This document shows positions 1 through 8,883 of a stretch of DNA of 64,000 bases, in pieces. Both the position numbers and the translations under genes were made by a program. The first letter of the stretch is position 1, and each line of letters starts with the position of its first letter. This stretch comes from Bacillus_I endophytica_A (GTDB lineage: Bacteria; Bacillota; Bacilli; Bacillales; Bacillaceae_H): the NCBI RefSeq assembly GCF_026790145.1, contig NZ_JALAMS010000002.1, forward strand, positions 6,725 through 70,724. The letters run 5' to 3'. Below the pieces are notes generated by a model, which made no database searches, was not told the DNA's origin, and was given only the letters and a program-made list of their open reading frames with translations.

Positions 1-1269
1 TAAGTGATGTTCAGAGAATCTGTTTAATATATAATTACTTATAACCGGAATCGCGGCATATGCAATCATGCGTAAAAATTGAACAGTCGCCATACGTGGC
101 ACTAAATCTGGCAATGGTCCGCCTAAAGCAGCCCCCATAAGCCCTGAAGCAATCGTAAAGCCAACGCCTAAAATCAGTACAAAGAAGCTGATGGCAAAGA
201 ACGTATACGGTTCATGATCCCCGGCATACATCCACGTTAAGTTTACACCAATAATAAGGAGAGCCCCTACCATTCCTAGAATTCCAGGACCTAATTTATC
301 ATAAAGTAAACAGCTTAAAATGGCGGCAACGGCTACTCCAACAAGCAGGCATAGATAAACAATGACCATTTCTTTATTTGGGAGCGCATTGACAGTTTTT
401 AAGATGCCTTGTAGTGAAGCTAAGCTTAACGTCATTGCTATATATCCTGTTATAACGACTAAGATGGCTAGAAGCGGTTTTTTGTGCAAAATGAGTTTAA
501 ATGAAAGAAGCGGCTTTGTAGTGCTATATTCCGTAATAAATAGAAAAAGAAAAGAAAGAACACTGCCACCTAATCCAATCCATACGTAAAGCGATGATCC
601 ACCCCATTTTTGTAAGCTAAGAACTGTAAAAGATGTTAATAAAGCGAAAATTCCTGCCCAAACAAAACCCATCCAGTCAAAATGTGCTTTCTCTTTTGCA
701 TGTCGAGTCCCTTCATTTGAAAGGAGCGTATATCCTAACAGGATAGCGAGGATAGAACAGACTACAGCTACATAAAAGATTTCTTTCCAATGCCCTGTAT
801 GACTAACAAGCGTTCCGAAACAAACACCGATCATACTTGAACCATAAAACCCGCCGATAAGAATGAGTAGGGCCAAATTACGGCGACTAATAGGAAAAGC
901 AAGAACAAGCATAGGAAGCATCATCATGAGAGCCATACCTGCTCCCATGCCCTGTAACACTCTCCCTGCTTCAAATACGATAAATTTTGTTGAAATTAAG
1001 CTTAATAATACACCTAACAGCGAAATACAGGCTGATGTTATATACGTTGTTTTATCTCCCCACTTATGACGTAAAAAAGGACCTAAAGGAACAAACAGGG
1101 CAAAAGCAATTGTTCCTGTCAGGATAGGTATAATCGATGGATAAGAAGAAGAGTCCAACGTTTTTTGAAGCAACCCTTGAAGTGGGGTAAGCGCACTGTT
1201 TAACATAAGGCCAGGGCCAACCGCTAAAATAGCTAATAGTGAAATTCCCCAGTGTCTTTCTATTTTCAT
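1..1269 (-). CDS. MFS drug exporter, DHA2 (14-helix) type, 3' end outside window
   Basis: Reading leftward from an ATG at 1269 the frame stays open to the window edge, giving 423 residues without a stop. The protein is almost wholly hydrophobic. The loop after the second helix carries GPFLRHKWGDKTT, which fits the MFS motif A position, and a later GRVLQGMGAGMAL stretch is typical of the DHA2/EmrB drug:H+ antiporter branch. About 12 or more helices can be counted before the edge, so little is missing. The ribosome site GAAAGGAAAAG sits just before the ATG. The gene lies 68 bp downstream of a TetR gene on the same strand, the usual pairing of an exporter with its own repressor. The substrate cannot be read from the sequence. 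Confidence 0.85.
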   Translation of the reverse strand, partial: MKIERHWGISLLAILAVGPGLMLNSALTPLQGLLQKTLDSSSYPSIIPILTGTIAFALFVPLGPFLRHKWGDKTTYITSACISLLGVLLSLISTKFIVFEAGRVLQGMGAGMALMMMLPMLVLAFPISRRNLALLILIGGFYGSSMIGVCFGTLVSHTGHWKEIFYVAVVCSILAILLGYTLLSNEGTRHAKEKAHFDWMGFVWAGIFALLTSFTVLSLQKWGGSSLYVWIGLGGSVLSFLFLFITEYSTTKPLLSFKLILHKKPLLAILVVITGYIAMTLSLASLQGILKTVNALPNKEMVIVYLCLLVGVAVAAILSCLLYDKLGPGILGMVGALLIIGVNLTWMYAGDHEPYTFFAISFFVLILGVGFTIASGLMGAALGGPLPDLVPRMATVQFLRMIAYAAIPVISNYILNRFSEHHL

Positions 1270-1327
1270 TACACTTTTCCTTTCTATGTTTATTATTTGT
1301 TCATTCGTTCACAAATGTAGGGAACAA

Positions 1328-1357
1328 AAATAAAGCTTCAGTGTAGAAGCTTTATTT
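1328..1357 (-). terminator. hairpin over the tetR stop codon
   Basis: Arms AAATAAAGCTTC (1328-1339) and GAAGCTTTATTT (1346-1357) form a 12-bp stem. On the minus strand it spans the last codons and stop of the TetR gene and runs into a T-rich stretch. It may terminate or attenuate transcription before the exporter gene. Confidence 0.55.
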
Positions 1358-1943
1358 TATCCTCTAATCCAGCAACTCTAATTGGTCCAAGAAGCGTTAA
1401 ACGAGTTAATTGATTTGCCATATATAGCGGGCTGAATTTCATATCATTTTCTAACCAAGAACTAATAACGCCAATATGAGCAGAAGCAATATAGCTAATT
1501 AAAATGTCTTTTGGAACTTCAAGCTCTTCCTCTGCTTCGCCAATAGAAGAAATTAATTCTCCATACACTTTATCTTGAACAATCTTCGTCATATAGCTTC
1601 GAAACTGTGGAATCCCTCGGTCACTCAGCATCACCTTAAAATAGTCCGCATGCTCGTGAATAAATTCAAAAAGCCGGACGAAAGAGATTTGCTGGTTCTC
1701 TTCTTTTGGAGCCTTTACTTCTTCTATAAGATTTTCCAACATTTCACGCATGCTTTGAAACAAAAAATCTTGCTTATCTTGATAATGAAGATAAAAGGTT
1801 CCACGGGTCAAATCTGCTCTTTCTGTAATTTCTTGAATCGTAATAGCCCCTACATCTTTCTCCTTTAAAAGCTCGATAAACGCTTTTCGTAAATATTTAC
1901 TTGTGCGTCTTATGCGCGGATCTACTTTGGGTTTTTTAGACAT
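1338..1943 (-). CDS. TetR/AcrR family transcriptional repressor
   Basis: The 201-residue product has a classic TetR helix-turn-helix in residues 12-60, seen in TIQEITERADLTRGTFYLHY followed by QDKQDFL, and a helical ligand-binding C-terminal half. The length is normal for the family. The start has a strong AAGGAGGT ribosome site seven bases upstream. It probably represses itself and the adjacent exporter at 1-1269. A perfect inverted repeat overlapping its own likely -10 box (2082-2116) is a natural operator. The inducer is unknown. Confidence 0.9.
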   Translation of the reverse strand: MSKKPKVDPRIRRTSKYLRKAFIELLKEKDVGAITIQEITERADLTRGTFYLHYQDKQDFLFQSMREMLENLIEEVKAPKEENQQISFVRLFEFIHEHADYFKVMLSDRGIPQFRSYMTKIVQDKVYGELISSIGEAEEELEVPKDILISYIASAHIGVISSWLENDMKFSPLYMANQLTRLTLLGPIRVAGLEDKIKLLH

Positions 1944-2081
1944 TTTCTACCTCCTTGTATAACTTCTGGCACTTTGTAGACAAAACAATTTCCTATGTAT
2001 TGTTATGAACGGTTCCGCTTTTACTGTTTATTGACCTCTATTCAAATTGTGCTGTACCATTAAAGTATGATTTACACACGA

Positions 2082-2138
2082 TGTACATTACTAAACACTA
2101 CGTCTATTAATGTACAGGATGAAAAATACTTTTGTCAA
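2082..2138 (-). promoter_or_regulatory. promoter and palindromic operator of the TetR gene
   Basis: On the minus strand TTGACA (2138-2133) is a perfect -35 box. A TACATT-like -10 follows at about 18 bp. Arms TGTACATTA (2082-2090) and TAATGTACA (2108-2116) are perfect inverted repeats 17 bp apart, and one arm overlaps the -10. This fits autorepression by the TetR protein, inferred from position only. Confidence 0.5.
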
Positions 2139-2219
2139 TGAGAAGCTGGACTAAACCATGGGAAATAGGTATAAATCAATTCAAATTTATGAGAGGAGTC
2201 CTTTATAAGGGAAGGAAAA

Positions 2220-2456
2220 ATGATGTTAAAGGAACAGGGGGAATCTCCTGATTCTTTAGTAACAGGAAGTCATAACTTTACAGAAGCACAGTATTTCAAA
2301 GAGGTGCAAAAATGGCTGCAAGAGTTTGATAAACAAAACCAAGTTATGAACCAACACAGAATTGAAACGTCCCTTTTATCGTTAACAAAGCCTGAAATCG
2401 AAGGAATTACAAATCTTGAAATAACGGTTAAGATTCGAAGAAATGATTCTAGTTAA
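2220..2456 (+). CDS. hypothetical small acidic protein
   Basis: The 78-residue product has no signal peptide or membrane segment that I can see. It is rich in Glu, Gln and Lys and looks helical in the middle (YFKEVQKWLQEFDKQNQ). A purine-rich AAGGGAAGGAAAA precedes the ATG. An ATG one codon later would serve equally well. It is a lone gene, divergent from the TetR gene, and followed by a strong hairpin terminator 68 bp after its stop. I do not recognise the family. The ribosome site and terminator argue that it is a real gene. Confidence 0.55.
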   Translation: MMLKEQGESPDSLVTGSHNFTEAQYFKEVQKWLQEFDKQNQVMNQHRIETSLLSLTKPEIEGITNLEITVKIRRNDSS

Positions 2457-2523
2457 ATTGTGTTAAAGTAGAAAAATAACAGTTACCAAAGTACGTTGTC
2501 CATATGACTTGTCCTACAAAAAA

Positions 2524-2555
2524 AGCAGGCTGACTAAAGGTCAGCCTGCTTTTTT
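2524..2555. terminator. bidirectional rho-independent terminator
   Basis: AGCAGGCTGAC (2524-2534) and GTCAGCCTGCT (2540-2550) make an 11-bp GC-rich stem with a 5-base loop. It has an A tract before and a T tract after, so it can serve both the rightward gene ending at 2456 and the leftward acetyltransferase ending at 2586. Confidence 0.85.
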
Positions 2556-2585
2556 GTGAGCAAGAATAGAAGGCTCTCCCCCCCT

Positions 2586-3131
2586 TTACTCTTCCTCTTC
2601 AATTGTTTTTATAACTTTTGCCGGGTTACCAGCTACAATTACATTAGGAGGAACATCTTTTGTTACAACAGATCCAGCAGCAACAATAGAGTGATCACCA
2701 ATTGTTACCCCTCCTAAAATAACGCAACTTCCCCCAATCCATACGTCATTTCCAATCCGAATTGGCATTGCATATCCTGTTTTATTTCGTCCTTTTGGTG
2801 CAATATTATGTCCAGCGGTGTAAATTCCAACATCAGGTCCAATCATACAGTTGTCACCAATGATGATTTCTGCCATATCTAAAATCGTACAGTTGTATCC
2901 TGCATAAAAATGATCTCCAACATGAATATTGTAGCCTAAATCACAATGAAAATTATGCTCTATACTCACGTTTTCCCCTGCACTTCCAAATAGCTCACGA
3001 ATCGCTTCTTCTCTTTGTTTCTCATCTTCAACATGAGCACGATTAAACTGCTGAACAAGTTTATGTGCCCGCCTATTTTTCTTTTGTAACTCCTCTGTTC
3101 CTCGTTCATAAAATAGCTTTTCTTTTTTCAT
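2586..3131 (-). CDS. sugar O-acetyltransferase (maltose/galactoside acetyltransferase type)
   Basis: The 181-residue product has the short N-terminal helical domain of maltose acetyltransferases and then left-handed beta-helix hexapeptide repeats (IIGDNCMIGPDVGIYTAGH, IGNDVWIGGSCVILGGVTIGD). The His of TAGHN is the expected catalytic base. It should move acetyl from acetyl-CoA to a sugar hydroxyl in the cytosol. I set the start at the ATG at 3131 because AAAGGAGCGG lies just upstream; an in-frame extension to 3176 lacks a ribosome site. The exact sugar cannot be told from sequence. Confidence 0.88.
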   Translation of the reverse strand: MKKEKLFYERGTEELQKKNRRAHKLVQQFNRAHVEDEKQREEAIRELFGSAGENVSIEHNFHCDLGYNIHVGDHFYAGYNCTILDMAEIIIGDNCMIGPDVGIYTAGHNIAPKGRNKTGYAMPIRIGNDVWIGGSCVILGGVTIGDHSIVAAGSVVTKDVPPNVIVAGNPAKVIKTIEEEE

Positions 3132-3240
3132 TTTACCGCTCCTTTCGCTTGTTTTTGCAGTTCTTTTAGTTAACATAATATTTTTATAGTAGATAAACTT
3201 AAAACGATTGTTTAGAGCTTATCTAAAATATGTATAACTC

Positions 3241-3825
3241 TTAGTGTACTACAATAGATACCGCACTATAAATCAATAATAATCCCATTACAATATTAAA
3301 CTGACGGTAGTATTTTGATAGAAATTTCTGAAAAACACTACCACATAAACTCCAACAAAAGGTACTTAAAAAACCAACAAATGCTAAAATAATCGAGTAA
3401 AGAATTAAACTCCCATGTGAGGAATGATACGGAAGAATAAAGGTAGCAATAGCCGTAATTCCATAAAGAATCCCTTTTGGATTAATAAACTGCAAAACCA
3501 TCCCCATAAAAAAGCTATTTTCTTTCTCGTTTCCCCCATTATTACTACTATCTTTGCTTTTCATAATCTTAATGGCAAGATAGATCATGTACAAAGCCCC
3601 TACAATTGTCATAATCAATTCAATTTTTGGCACAACGCTTTTGAGCATCAAATTGAAGTAACTTGATAAAAGCATAATAATAAGGAAACCCGCACTCACT
3701 CCAAAACAGAATTTGAGCGTTCTCTTTAGTCCATACTTGTTTGCAAAAGCCATTGCCATAATATTGTTCGGCCCTGGGGTAAAACTCGTAACAAAAATAT
3801 ACAGCAAAAAAGATACTAATGGCAT
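3241..3825 (-). CDS. LysE/RhtB family amino acid exporter
   Basis: The 194-residue membrane protein has about six hydrophobic segments and the family signature near the N-terminus (FVTSFTPGPNNIMAMAFANK), followed later by LQFINPKGILYGI. Both are hallmark LysE-type motifs, and the length is typical. It should export an amino acid or a related small metabolite across the plasma membrane. GAGGGAAGG precedes the ATG. The gene appears to be a single transcription unit and the substrate is not predictable. Confidence 0.88.
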   Translation of the reverse strand: MPLVSFLLYIFVTSFTPGPNNIMAMAFANKYGLKRTLKFCFGVSAGFLIIMLLSSYFNLMLKSVVPKIELIMTIVGALYMIYLAIKIMKSKDSSNNGGNEKENSFFMGMVLQFINPKGILYGITAIATFILPYHSSHGSLILYSIILAFVGFLSTFCWSLCGSVFQKFLSKYYRQFNIVMGLLLIYSAVSIVVH

Positions 3826-3965
3826 AACCTTCCCTCTTTTCTTTTGTCTGTTATAGCAAACAAAAACAACAGTATAATAGACCTGTTTTTATTTTACATA
3901 AAGGTGCCTCTGTTGTATATAGAAAAAAGAGGAATATAGGTAACTAAACTTCATGCCTCCCTCAA

Positions 3966-4000
3966 AAAAACCTACATTCTAAAAATGAATATAGGTTTTT
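3966..4000 (-). terminator. terminator of the 4002-4277 gene
   Basis: AAAAACCTACATTC (3966-3979) pairs with GAATATAGGTTTTT (3987-4000) with one mismatch. It lies directly after the stop of the leftward small membrane gene and ends in a T run on that strand. Confidence 0.7.
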
Positions 4001-4001
4001 C

Positions 4002-4277
4002 TTATTTTTTAAACATTCGTTTTAATTTTCGACCAATAAAAATAGCAAGCAATCCGCATAATACAACCTCTTGCACGATAGGTGGTGTAAATTTAAGTAC
4101 CCAAAAAGCCATTGCGATCGTTGCAATCGCTAAATAAAAAGTTTTCTGCTCAAACTGTTTTTTATCTTTATTGTCAAATTTCTTAAGGTTTGTGAGAATG
4201 ATTAAATAGCCAATTGGTGGCGTTAATATACAAAACACAAAAAACCATCCAGTTTTTAAGTACCAAGGTTTCTTCAC
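4002..4277 (-). CDS. small membrane protein, hypothetical
   Basis: The 91-residue product has three likely membrane segments (residues 9-28, about 46-62 and 66-81) and a basic C-terminal end (GRKLKRMFKK). The start is GTG, chosen because AAGGAGGGGG stands just upstream. It is flanked by its own 3' terminator and, upstream, by the terminator of the next gene, so it is probably monocistronic. I do not recognise the family. Confidence 0.6.
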   Translation of the reverse strand: MKKPWYLKTGWFFVFCILTPPIGYLIILTNLKKFDNKDKKQFEQKTFYLAIATIAMAFWVLKFTPPIVQEVVLCGLLAIFIGRKLKRMFKK

Positions 4278-4321
4278 TTGTCCCCCTCCTTTTTTATAAG
4301 AATACTAACCTTATATAATAG

Positions 4322-4350
4322 AAAAAACCTCTAAATAATAGAGGTTTTTT
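4322..4350 (-). terminator. terminator between two small membrane genes
   Basis: AAAAAACCTCTA (4322-4333) and TAGAGGTTTTTT (4339-4350) form a perfect 12-bp stem with a 5-base loop. It lies 52 bp after the stop of the gene at 4403-4606. Confidence 0.75.
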
Positions 4351-4402
4351 TATTGTAAGGTTTAGCTTAATAACTGAGTGATCAGGATAAGTATGGTCTT
4401 CG

Positions 4403-4606
4403 TCATTTGGATCCTTTATTAAAAAAGTTAGGATCTTTCCAAACAAAATGCTGAAGAGAAAATACAACTCCGATGAAAAAACAAGGAAAGCTTTGAAGTG
4501 CAATTTGTAGGGGTGAGCATCCTAGACTTTTAAACAACAGCGCTGATAAAAAACCGACGATAAAATAGACGGGTAAAAACTTTTTAGACGTAATGAAGTC
4601 GCGCAT
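4403..4606 (-). CDS. small two-helix membrane protein, hypothetical
   Basis: The 67-residue product has two hydrophobic segments (about residues 11-28 and 34-52) joined by a short Cys-containing loop. AAAGGAAGTG is placed nine bases before the ATG and a terminator follows. An overlapping frame at 4294-4503 has no ribosome site and is probably a shadow. The family and role are unknown. Confidence 0.5.
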   Translation of the reverse strand: MRDFITSKKFLPVYFIVGFLSALLFKSLGCSPLQIALQSFPCFFIGVVFSLQHFVWKDPNFFNKGSK

Positions 4607-4673
4607 GTGAAATCACTTCCTTTCATTTTTGTTCACAATGCGAAGACCGCTATTTTATCCTTATTATACCATA

Positions 4674-4713
4674 AAACCCTATATCTTTCATTGACTCGAA
4701 AGATATAGGGTTT
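4674..4713. terminator. terminator of the galactonate operon
   Basis: AAACCCTATATCTTTC (4674-4689) and GAAAGATATAGGGTTT (4698-4713) are perfect 16-base arms with an 8-base loop. The hairpin is just past the stop of the transporter at 4736. Confidence 0.85.
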
Positions 4714-4735
4714 ATCCCTTATCACTGCTTGTTTT

Positions 4736-6052
4736 CTACATTGGAAGATTTGAGTCGGGTTTTTGAGTTACTTTAATTCTTTCCACTTTCCCAACGAGGA
4801 AAATATACGATAAAGCACCAAGTAAAGCTACAATAGCTATAAAGACGAGTGCAGGAGCAAAACTGCCACCTTGAGCTAGAAACCCAATCACAATCGGAAC
4901 AACAATAGAGGCTAATCCGCCAATAAAGTTAAACACGCCTCCTGTTAATCCGACAAGATGTTTAGGAGCAAGTGTTGAAACAAATACCCACGTAATAGAT
5001 GCTAAACCATTTCCAAAAAAGGCAATGGCCATAAACATAATAATAAGAGAAGTATTATTTACATAATTGGCGCCTACAATGGAAGTTGATAAGAGCAATC
5101 CAACAATAATGGGCGTTTTTCGGGCAATGCCTAGAGAAACTCCTTTTTTTACTAAAAAGTCAGAAAGAAAACCAGATAATAAAACCCCGACAAAAGCCGC
5201 TAAGAACGGAGCAGAAGCTAAGAACCCTGATTTTAAGAAGTCTAGTCCGCGGTACTCAACAAGATATGTTGGAAACCACGTTAAGAAAAACCAAAGCGTA
5301 GAGTTTACAGCAAACTGACCTAAATAAATCCCCCATAATTTACGGTGAACAAACACTTCTTTTAAATTTCCCCACTCAAACTTTGCTTTTTCTTCCTTTT
5401 CATTAACCTGTGTAACAAGTCCTCCGCCTTCTTTAATATAATCTAGCTCTGCTTTATTTACTTTTTTATGTTTCGCCGGATCCCGGTAGAAAATATACCA
5501 AATAATCCCCCATAAGATACCGATAGCTCCTGTTGTAATAAATAGCCCTCTCCATCCTAAAAAGTGTTGAATTGTAACAAGAGCAGGAGTTAAAAAGGCG
5601 AGCCCTGCAAACTGACCAGATGTATAAAACGCGATGGCAGATGCTCTTTCCTGATTTGGAAACCAGCTTGTCACAACTTTATTATTTGTCGGAAAAGCAG
5701 GGGCTTCAAATGCCCCTGTTGCAAGCCGCAAACCAAAGAGTCCAACAAATCCTTTTGTAAACCCTTGGAGTAATGTAACAAGTGACCATGTAATAAGACT
5801 GAATGCATATGTAAGCCGAGCACCAAACCGGTCAACCATCACGCCTCCTGGAATTTGAAGAGCAGCATATGCCCATCCAAAAGCAGAAAAGATAAGACCA
5901 AGCTGAACAGATGTTAATTCTAAATCTTTTCCGATGGCCGTTGCGGCTACAGAGATGTTGCTTCGATCCATATAATTTATGACAACGCTTACGAAAATAA
6001 AGGCTAAAACTTTAAATCTTACCCGAGTTGGTTTCTCACTGTACCCCTTCAC
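4736..6052 (-). CDS. MFS sugar-acid transporter, anion:cation symporter family
   Basis: The 438-residue, 12-helix protein has the ACS-family N-terminus (INYMDRSNISVAATAIGKDL), as in D-galactonate, glucarate and hexuronate permeases. GWAYAALQIPGGVMVDRFGA gives the motif A region. It should bring a sugar acid in with protons. It is the last gene of the operon behind dgoD, which makes D-galactonate the likely substrate. The start is GTG, with AAGGGG about nine bases upstream. The assignment to galactonate rests on context and not on residues I can read. Confidence 0.85.
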   Translation of the reverse strand: MKGYSEKPTRVRFKVLAFIFVSVVINYMDRSNISVAATAIGKDLELTSVQLGLIFSAFGWAYAALQIPGGVMVDRFGARLTYAFSLITWSLVTLLQGFTKGFVGLFGLRLATGAFEAPAFPTNNKVVTSWFPNQERASAIAFYTSGQFAGLAFLTPALVTIQHFLGWRGLFITTGAIGILWGIIWYIFYRDPAKHKKVNKAELDYIKEGGGLVTQVNEKEEKAKFEWGNLKEVFVHRKLWGIYLGQFAVNSTLWFFLTWFPTYLVEYRGLDFLKSGFLASAPFLAAFVGVLLSGFLSDFLVKKGVSLGIARKTPIIVGLLLSTSIVGANYVNNTSLIIMFMAIAFFGNGLASITWVFVSTLAPKHLVGLTGGVFNFIGGLASIVVPIVIGFLAQGGSFAPALVFIAIVALLGALSYIFLVGKVERIKVTQKPDSNLPM

Positions 6053-6105
6053 ACCGTCATCCCCTTATTGCAAATTTCGTTACATAACTAGACAAATTCT
6101 AGTTT

Positions 6106-7254
6106 TTACCATTCCACAACAGAACCATCCCTATGTCTCCATACTGGATTTCTCCAATTGTGCCCAACACTTGCCATCTTTCGTACATGTTCTTCATTGA
6201 TTTCAATCCCTAAACCAGAACCATCTGGAATTTTCACATATCCGTCTTCATATTTGAATACTTTGTTATCAACGATGTAGTCTAACAAGTCACTTCCTTG
6301 GTTATAGTGAATGCCTAAACTTTGTTCTTGAATAAATGCGTTATGACACGTCGCATCTACTTGGAGACAAGAGGCTAATGCAATAGGTCCTAATGGACAA
6401 TGAGGAGCTGCCGCAACATCGAATGCTTCTGCCATTGATAAAATCTTTTTACCTTCCGTAATTCCTCCTGCATGAGAAAGATCAGGTTGAATAATATCAA
6501 CATATCCGTCTGTAAGAAGCTTTTTAAAGTCCCATTTGGAAAACATTCTTTCACCTGTGGCAATTGGAATCGCTGTAGCATGAGCAATTTCCCGCAATGC
6601 TTCATTATTTTCAGGTAAAACAGGTTCCTCAATGAACATTGGGCGATAAACTTCAAGCTCTTTTGCTAAAATTTTTGCCATTGGTTTGTGGACACGTCCA
6701 TGGAAATCAATGCCGATGCCAACATAAGGGCCTACAGCTTCTCTTACAGCTGCAATTCTTTCTACTACAGCATCAATTTTTTCATATGAATCAACATATT
6801 GCAGTTCTTCTGTTCCATTCATCTTCACGGCTGTAAATCCTTTTTCAACGACATGTTTAGCGGCTTCTCCAACATCTGATGGACGATCTCCCCCAATCCA
6901 TGAATATACTTTAATGGATTCTCTCGCCTTACCACCTAGTAACTCATAAACAGGAGCATTATAATATTTCCCTTTAATATCCCATAACGCTTGGTCAATT
7001 CCTGCAATGGCGCTCATTAAAATGGGACCACCTCTGTAAAATCCACCTCGATACATAACATTCCAATGATCTTCAATATTCAATGGATCTTTGCCAATAA
7101 GATATTCCATTAATTCATGTACAGCTGCTCCAACTGTCGCTGCCTTTCCTTCAATAACCGGTTCTCCCCAACCAACAATTCCTTCATCTGTTTCAATTTT
7201 TAAAAATAACCAGCGTGGTGGTACTTGAAAGAGTTCATAACTTGTAATTTTCAT
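6106..7254 (-). CDS. dgoD: D-galactonate dehydratase
   Basis: The 382-residue enolase-superfamily enzyme removes water from D-galactonate to give 2-keto-3-deoxy-galactonate. Metal ligands D183, E209 and E235 are present (GIDFHGR, FIEEPV, ATGERMFS), with H185 and H285 (AAPHCPLGP) as the acid/base residues. These positions coincide with the E. coli DgoD numbering as I recall it, and the N-terminal PPRWLFLKIETDEG and C-terminal WRNPVWRHRDGSV also match that family. The start at 7254 is preferred over one three codons upstream because AAAGGAG then lies ten bases away. It follows the aldolase stop without overlap, so translation is probably coupled. Confidence 0.93.
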   Translation of the reverse strand: MKITSYELFQVPPRWLFLKIETDEGIVGWGEPVIEGKAATVGAAVHELMEYLIGKDPLNIEDHWNVMYRGGFYRGGPILMSAIAGIDQALWDIKGKYYNAPVYELLGGKARESIKVYSWIGGDRPSDVGEAAKHVVEKGFTAVKMNGTEELQYVDSYEKIDAVVERIAAVREAVGPYVGIGIDFHGRVHKPMAKILAKELEVYRPMFIEEPVLPENNEALREIAHATAIPIATGERMFSKWDFKKLLTDGYVDIIQPDLSHAGGITEGKKILSMAEAFDVAAAPHCPLGPIALASCLQVDATCHNAFIQEQSLGIHYNQGSDLLDYIVDNKVFKYEDGYVKIPDGSGLGIEINEEHVRKMASVGHNWRNPVWRHRDGSVVEW

Positions 7255-7255
7255 A

Positions 7256-7900
7256 TTAAACATTCTCCTTTTGTTTTGAGTGTACAGCTTCTACATATTG
7301 ACGAGCTTTTATTGTTAGCTCTTTTAAATAACTAGCGTTTATTTCTCTTTTTGTATTGACAAGGGAACTACCAATCCCAAACCCTACTGCACCTGCCGCA
7401 TGAAACTCCCCAATGTTACCTAAGTTAACACCCCCAGTAGGCAGCAGTGGAATGTGTGGAAGCGGTCCTCGGATATCTTTAATATATTGAGCTCCAATAC
7501 TTGCTGGGAATACCTTTACAATATCGGCTCCTTTTTCATAAGCGGTTAAGATTTCCGTTGGTGAAAATGCTCCTGGAATACTTATTGCTCCATATCTCTT
7601 TGTCATTTTAATAGTTTCAATATTTACAGTAGGAGCCAATATGAATTGAGCTCCAGCTAAGATAGCTGCTCTAGCTGTCTCTGGATCTAGTACAGTTCCT
7701 GCTCCAACAAGCATTTCTCCTTTAAACTCTTTTGCTACTTTCTCAATAGCTTCAAGTGCGTTTGGGCTGTTAAGCGTAATTTCAATATTTTTTATTCCGC
7801 CTTCATGTAAAGCTGAAGCAATTTGGACAACATCTTTTGATTCGGCACCGCGGACAATCGCCACAATTTTATGTTCTAAAATATGGGAAAGTAAATTCAT
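7256..7900 (-). CDS. eda: KDPG/KDPGal-type aldolase
   Basis: The 214-residue class I aldolase has the Schiff-base lysine at about K129 (ADIVKVFPAS) and the catalytic glutamate at E40 (NIEITLNSP). It cleaves 2-keto-3-deoxy-6-phospho-sugar acids to pyruvate and glyceraldehyde 3-phosphate. Since the neighbours supply a galactonate dehydratase and a keto-deoxy sugar kinase, the natural substrate is probably the 6-phosphogalactonate form, the DgoA role. AAGGAGTG precedes the ATG. It is 15 bp from the kinase gene, within one operon. Confidence 0.9.
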   Translation of the reverse strand: MNLLSHILEHKIVAIVRGAESKDVVQIASALHEGGIKNIEITLNSPNALEAIEKVAKEFKGEMLVGAGTVLDPETARAAILAGAQFILAPTVNIETIKMTKRYGAISIPGAFSPTEILTAYEKGADIVKVFPASIGAQYIKDIRGPLPHIPLLPTGGVNLGNIGEFHAAGAVGFGIGSSLVNTKREINASYLKELTIKARQYVEAVHSKQKENV

Positions 7901-7915
7901 CTTCTACACTCCTTT

Positions 7916-8869
7916 TTATCTTGTAACATCTTCACTTGTAACCGTATTCATAAAATGATATAGTTCCTCTTTATCTGGTAATCCTTCAATGTCTCCTTCA
8001 ACAGTTACCACAATAGACCCAATGGCACATCCTCTTTTAACAGCTTCTTGTAGAGGAACATGATCAAGGAGTCCTGATAGAAAACCCGCCGCAAATCCAT
8101 CACCAGCTCCGATTGGATCTACTACTTTATGAACAGGATAACCTTCTATATAAGAAGCCTCCTCTACGCTAGAATAATAAGCTCCTTTTTCTCCTAGTTT
8201 TACAACTACTGTTTCAACTCCAAGTTGATGAAATTGAGAACAAATTTTTTCCGGAGTCTGTTCCCCAAATAAAAATTCTCCTTCACTAATACCAGGTAGG
8301 ATAATATCGGCCTCTTTTGCTACATCAATCAATGTTTCTCGGGCCTCATGTTCTCCCCAAAGCGTTTTGCGCAAGTTTGGATCAAATACGACTTTTAATC
8401 CATGCTTTTTTGCTATTTTAATAGAATAGAAAACGCTCTCATAACAGGATGAACTTAAAGCAGGTGTAATACCTGTAATATACAAGTATTTTGCGCTAGA
8501 GAGGTATTCCTCATTAATGTCTCTCTCGCTCATAAAGCTCGCAGCAGATCCTTTTCGGTAATAAAATACTTTTGTCTGTCTCTCATTTGTTTTTTCTTTG
8601 AGAAACAAACCTGTTGGGGCTTCTTCATCACGTATGACAAAGCTTACATCGACTCCCTCCCCCCTAAGAGTAGATAAAATTCGAGCTCCTAGCTCATCTT
8701 TTCCAACTCGACTAATCCAGCCTGTTTGGTAACCAAGCTTAGAAAGACCAATTAATGTGTTGCTTTCTGCTCCCGCTACTTTTGTGGAGAAATCTTGACA
8801 GTATCTCATTTTTCCCGTTGAATGGGGGTTGAACAATACCATTGTCTCCCCCAAACTAATCACATCCAT
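7916..8869 (-). CDS. kdgK: 2-keto-3-deoxy-sugar-acid kinase, PfkB family
   Basis: The 317-residue ribokinase-fold enzyme has the PfkB C-terminal signature with the catalytic Asp (DPIGAGDGFAAGFLSG). It should phosphorylate 2-keto-3-deoxy-gluconate or galactonate at C6 with ATP. Of two adjacent ATGs the second (8869) lies six bases from AGGAGG and is preferred. The operon has no DgoK-type (actin-fold) kinase, so this KdgK-like enzyme must serve the galactonate route. It is placed between the IclR regulator and the aldolase. Confidence 0.88.
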   Translation of the reverse strand: MDVISLGETMVLFNPHSTGKMRYCQDFSTKVAGAESNTLIGLSKLGYQTGWISRVGKDELGARILSTLRGEGVDVSFVIRDEEAPTGLFLKEKTNERQTKVFYYRKGSAASFMSERDINEEYLSSAKYLYITGITPALSSSCYESVFYSIKIAKKHGLKVVFDPNLRKTLWGEHEARETLIDVAKEADIILPGISEGEFLFGEQTPEKICSQFHQLGVETVVVKLGEKGAYYSSVEEASYIEGYPVHKVVDPIGAGDGFAAGFLSGLLDHVPLQEAVKRGCAIGSIVVTVEGDIEGLPDKEELYHFMNTVTSEDVTR

Positions 8870-8883
8870 CATACCCCTCCTTT

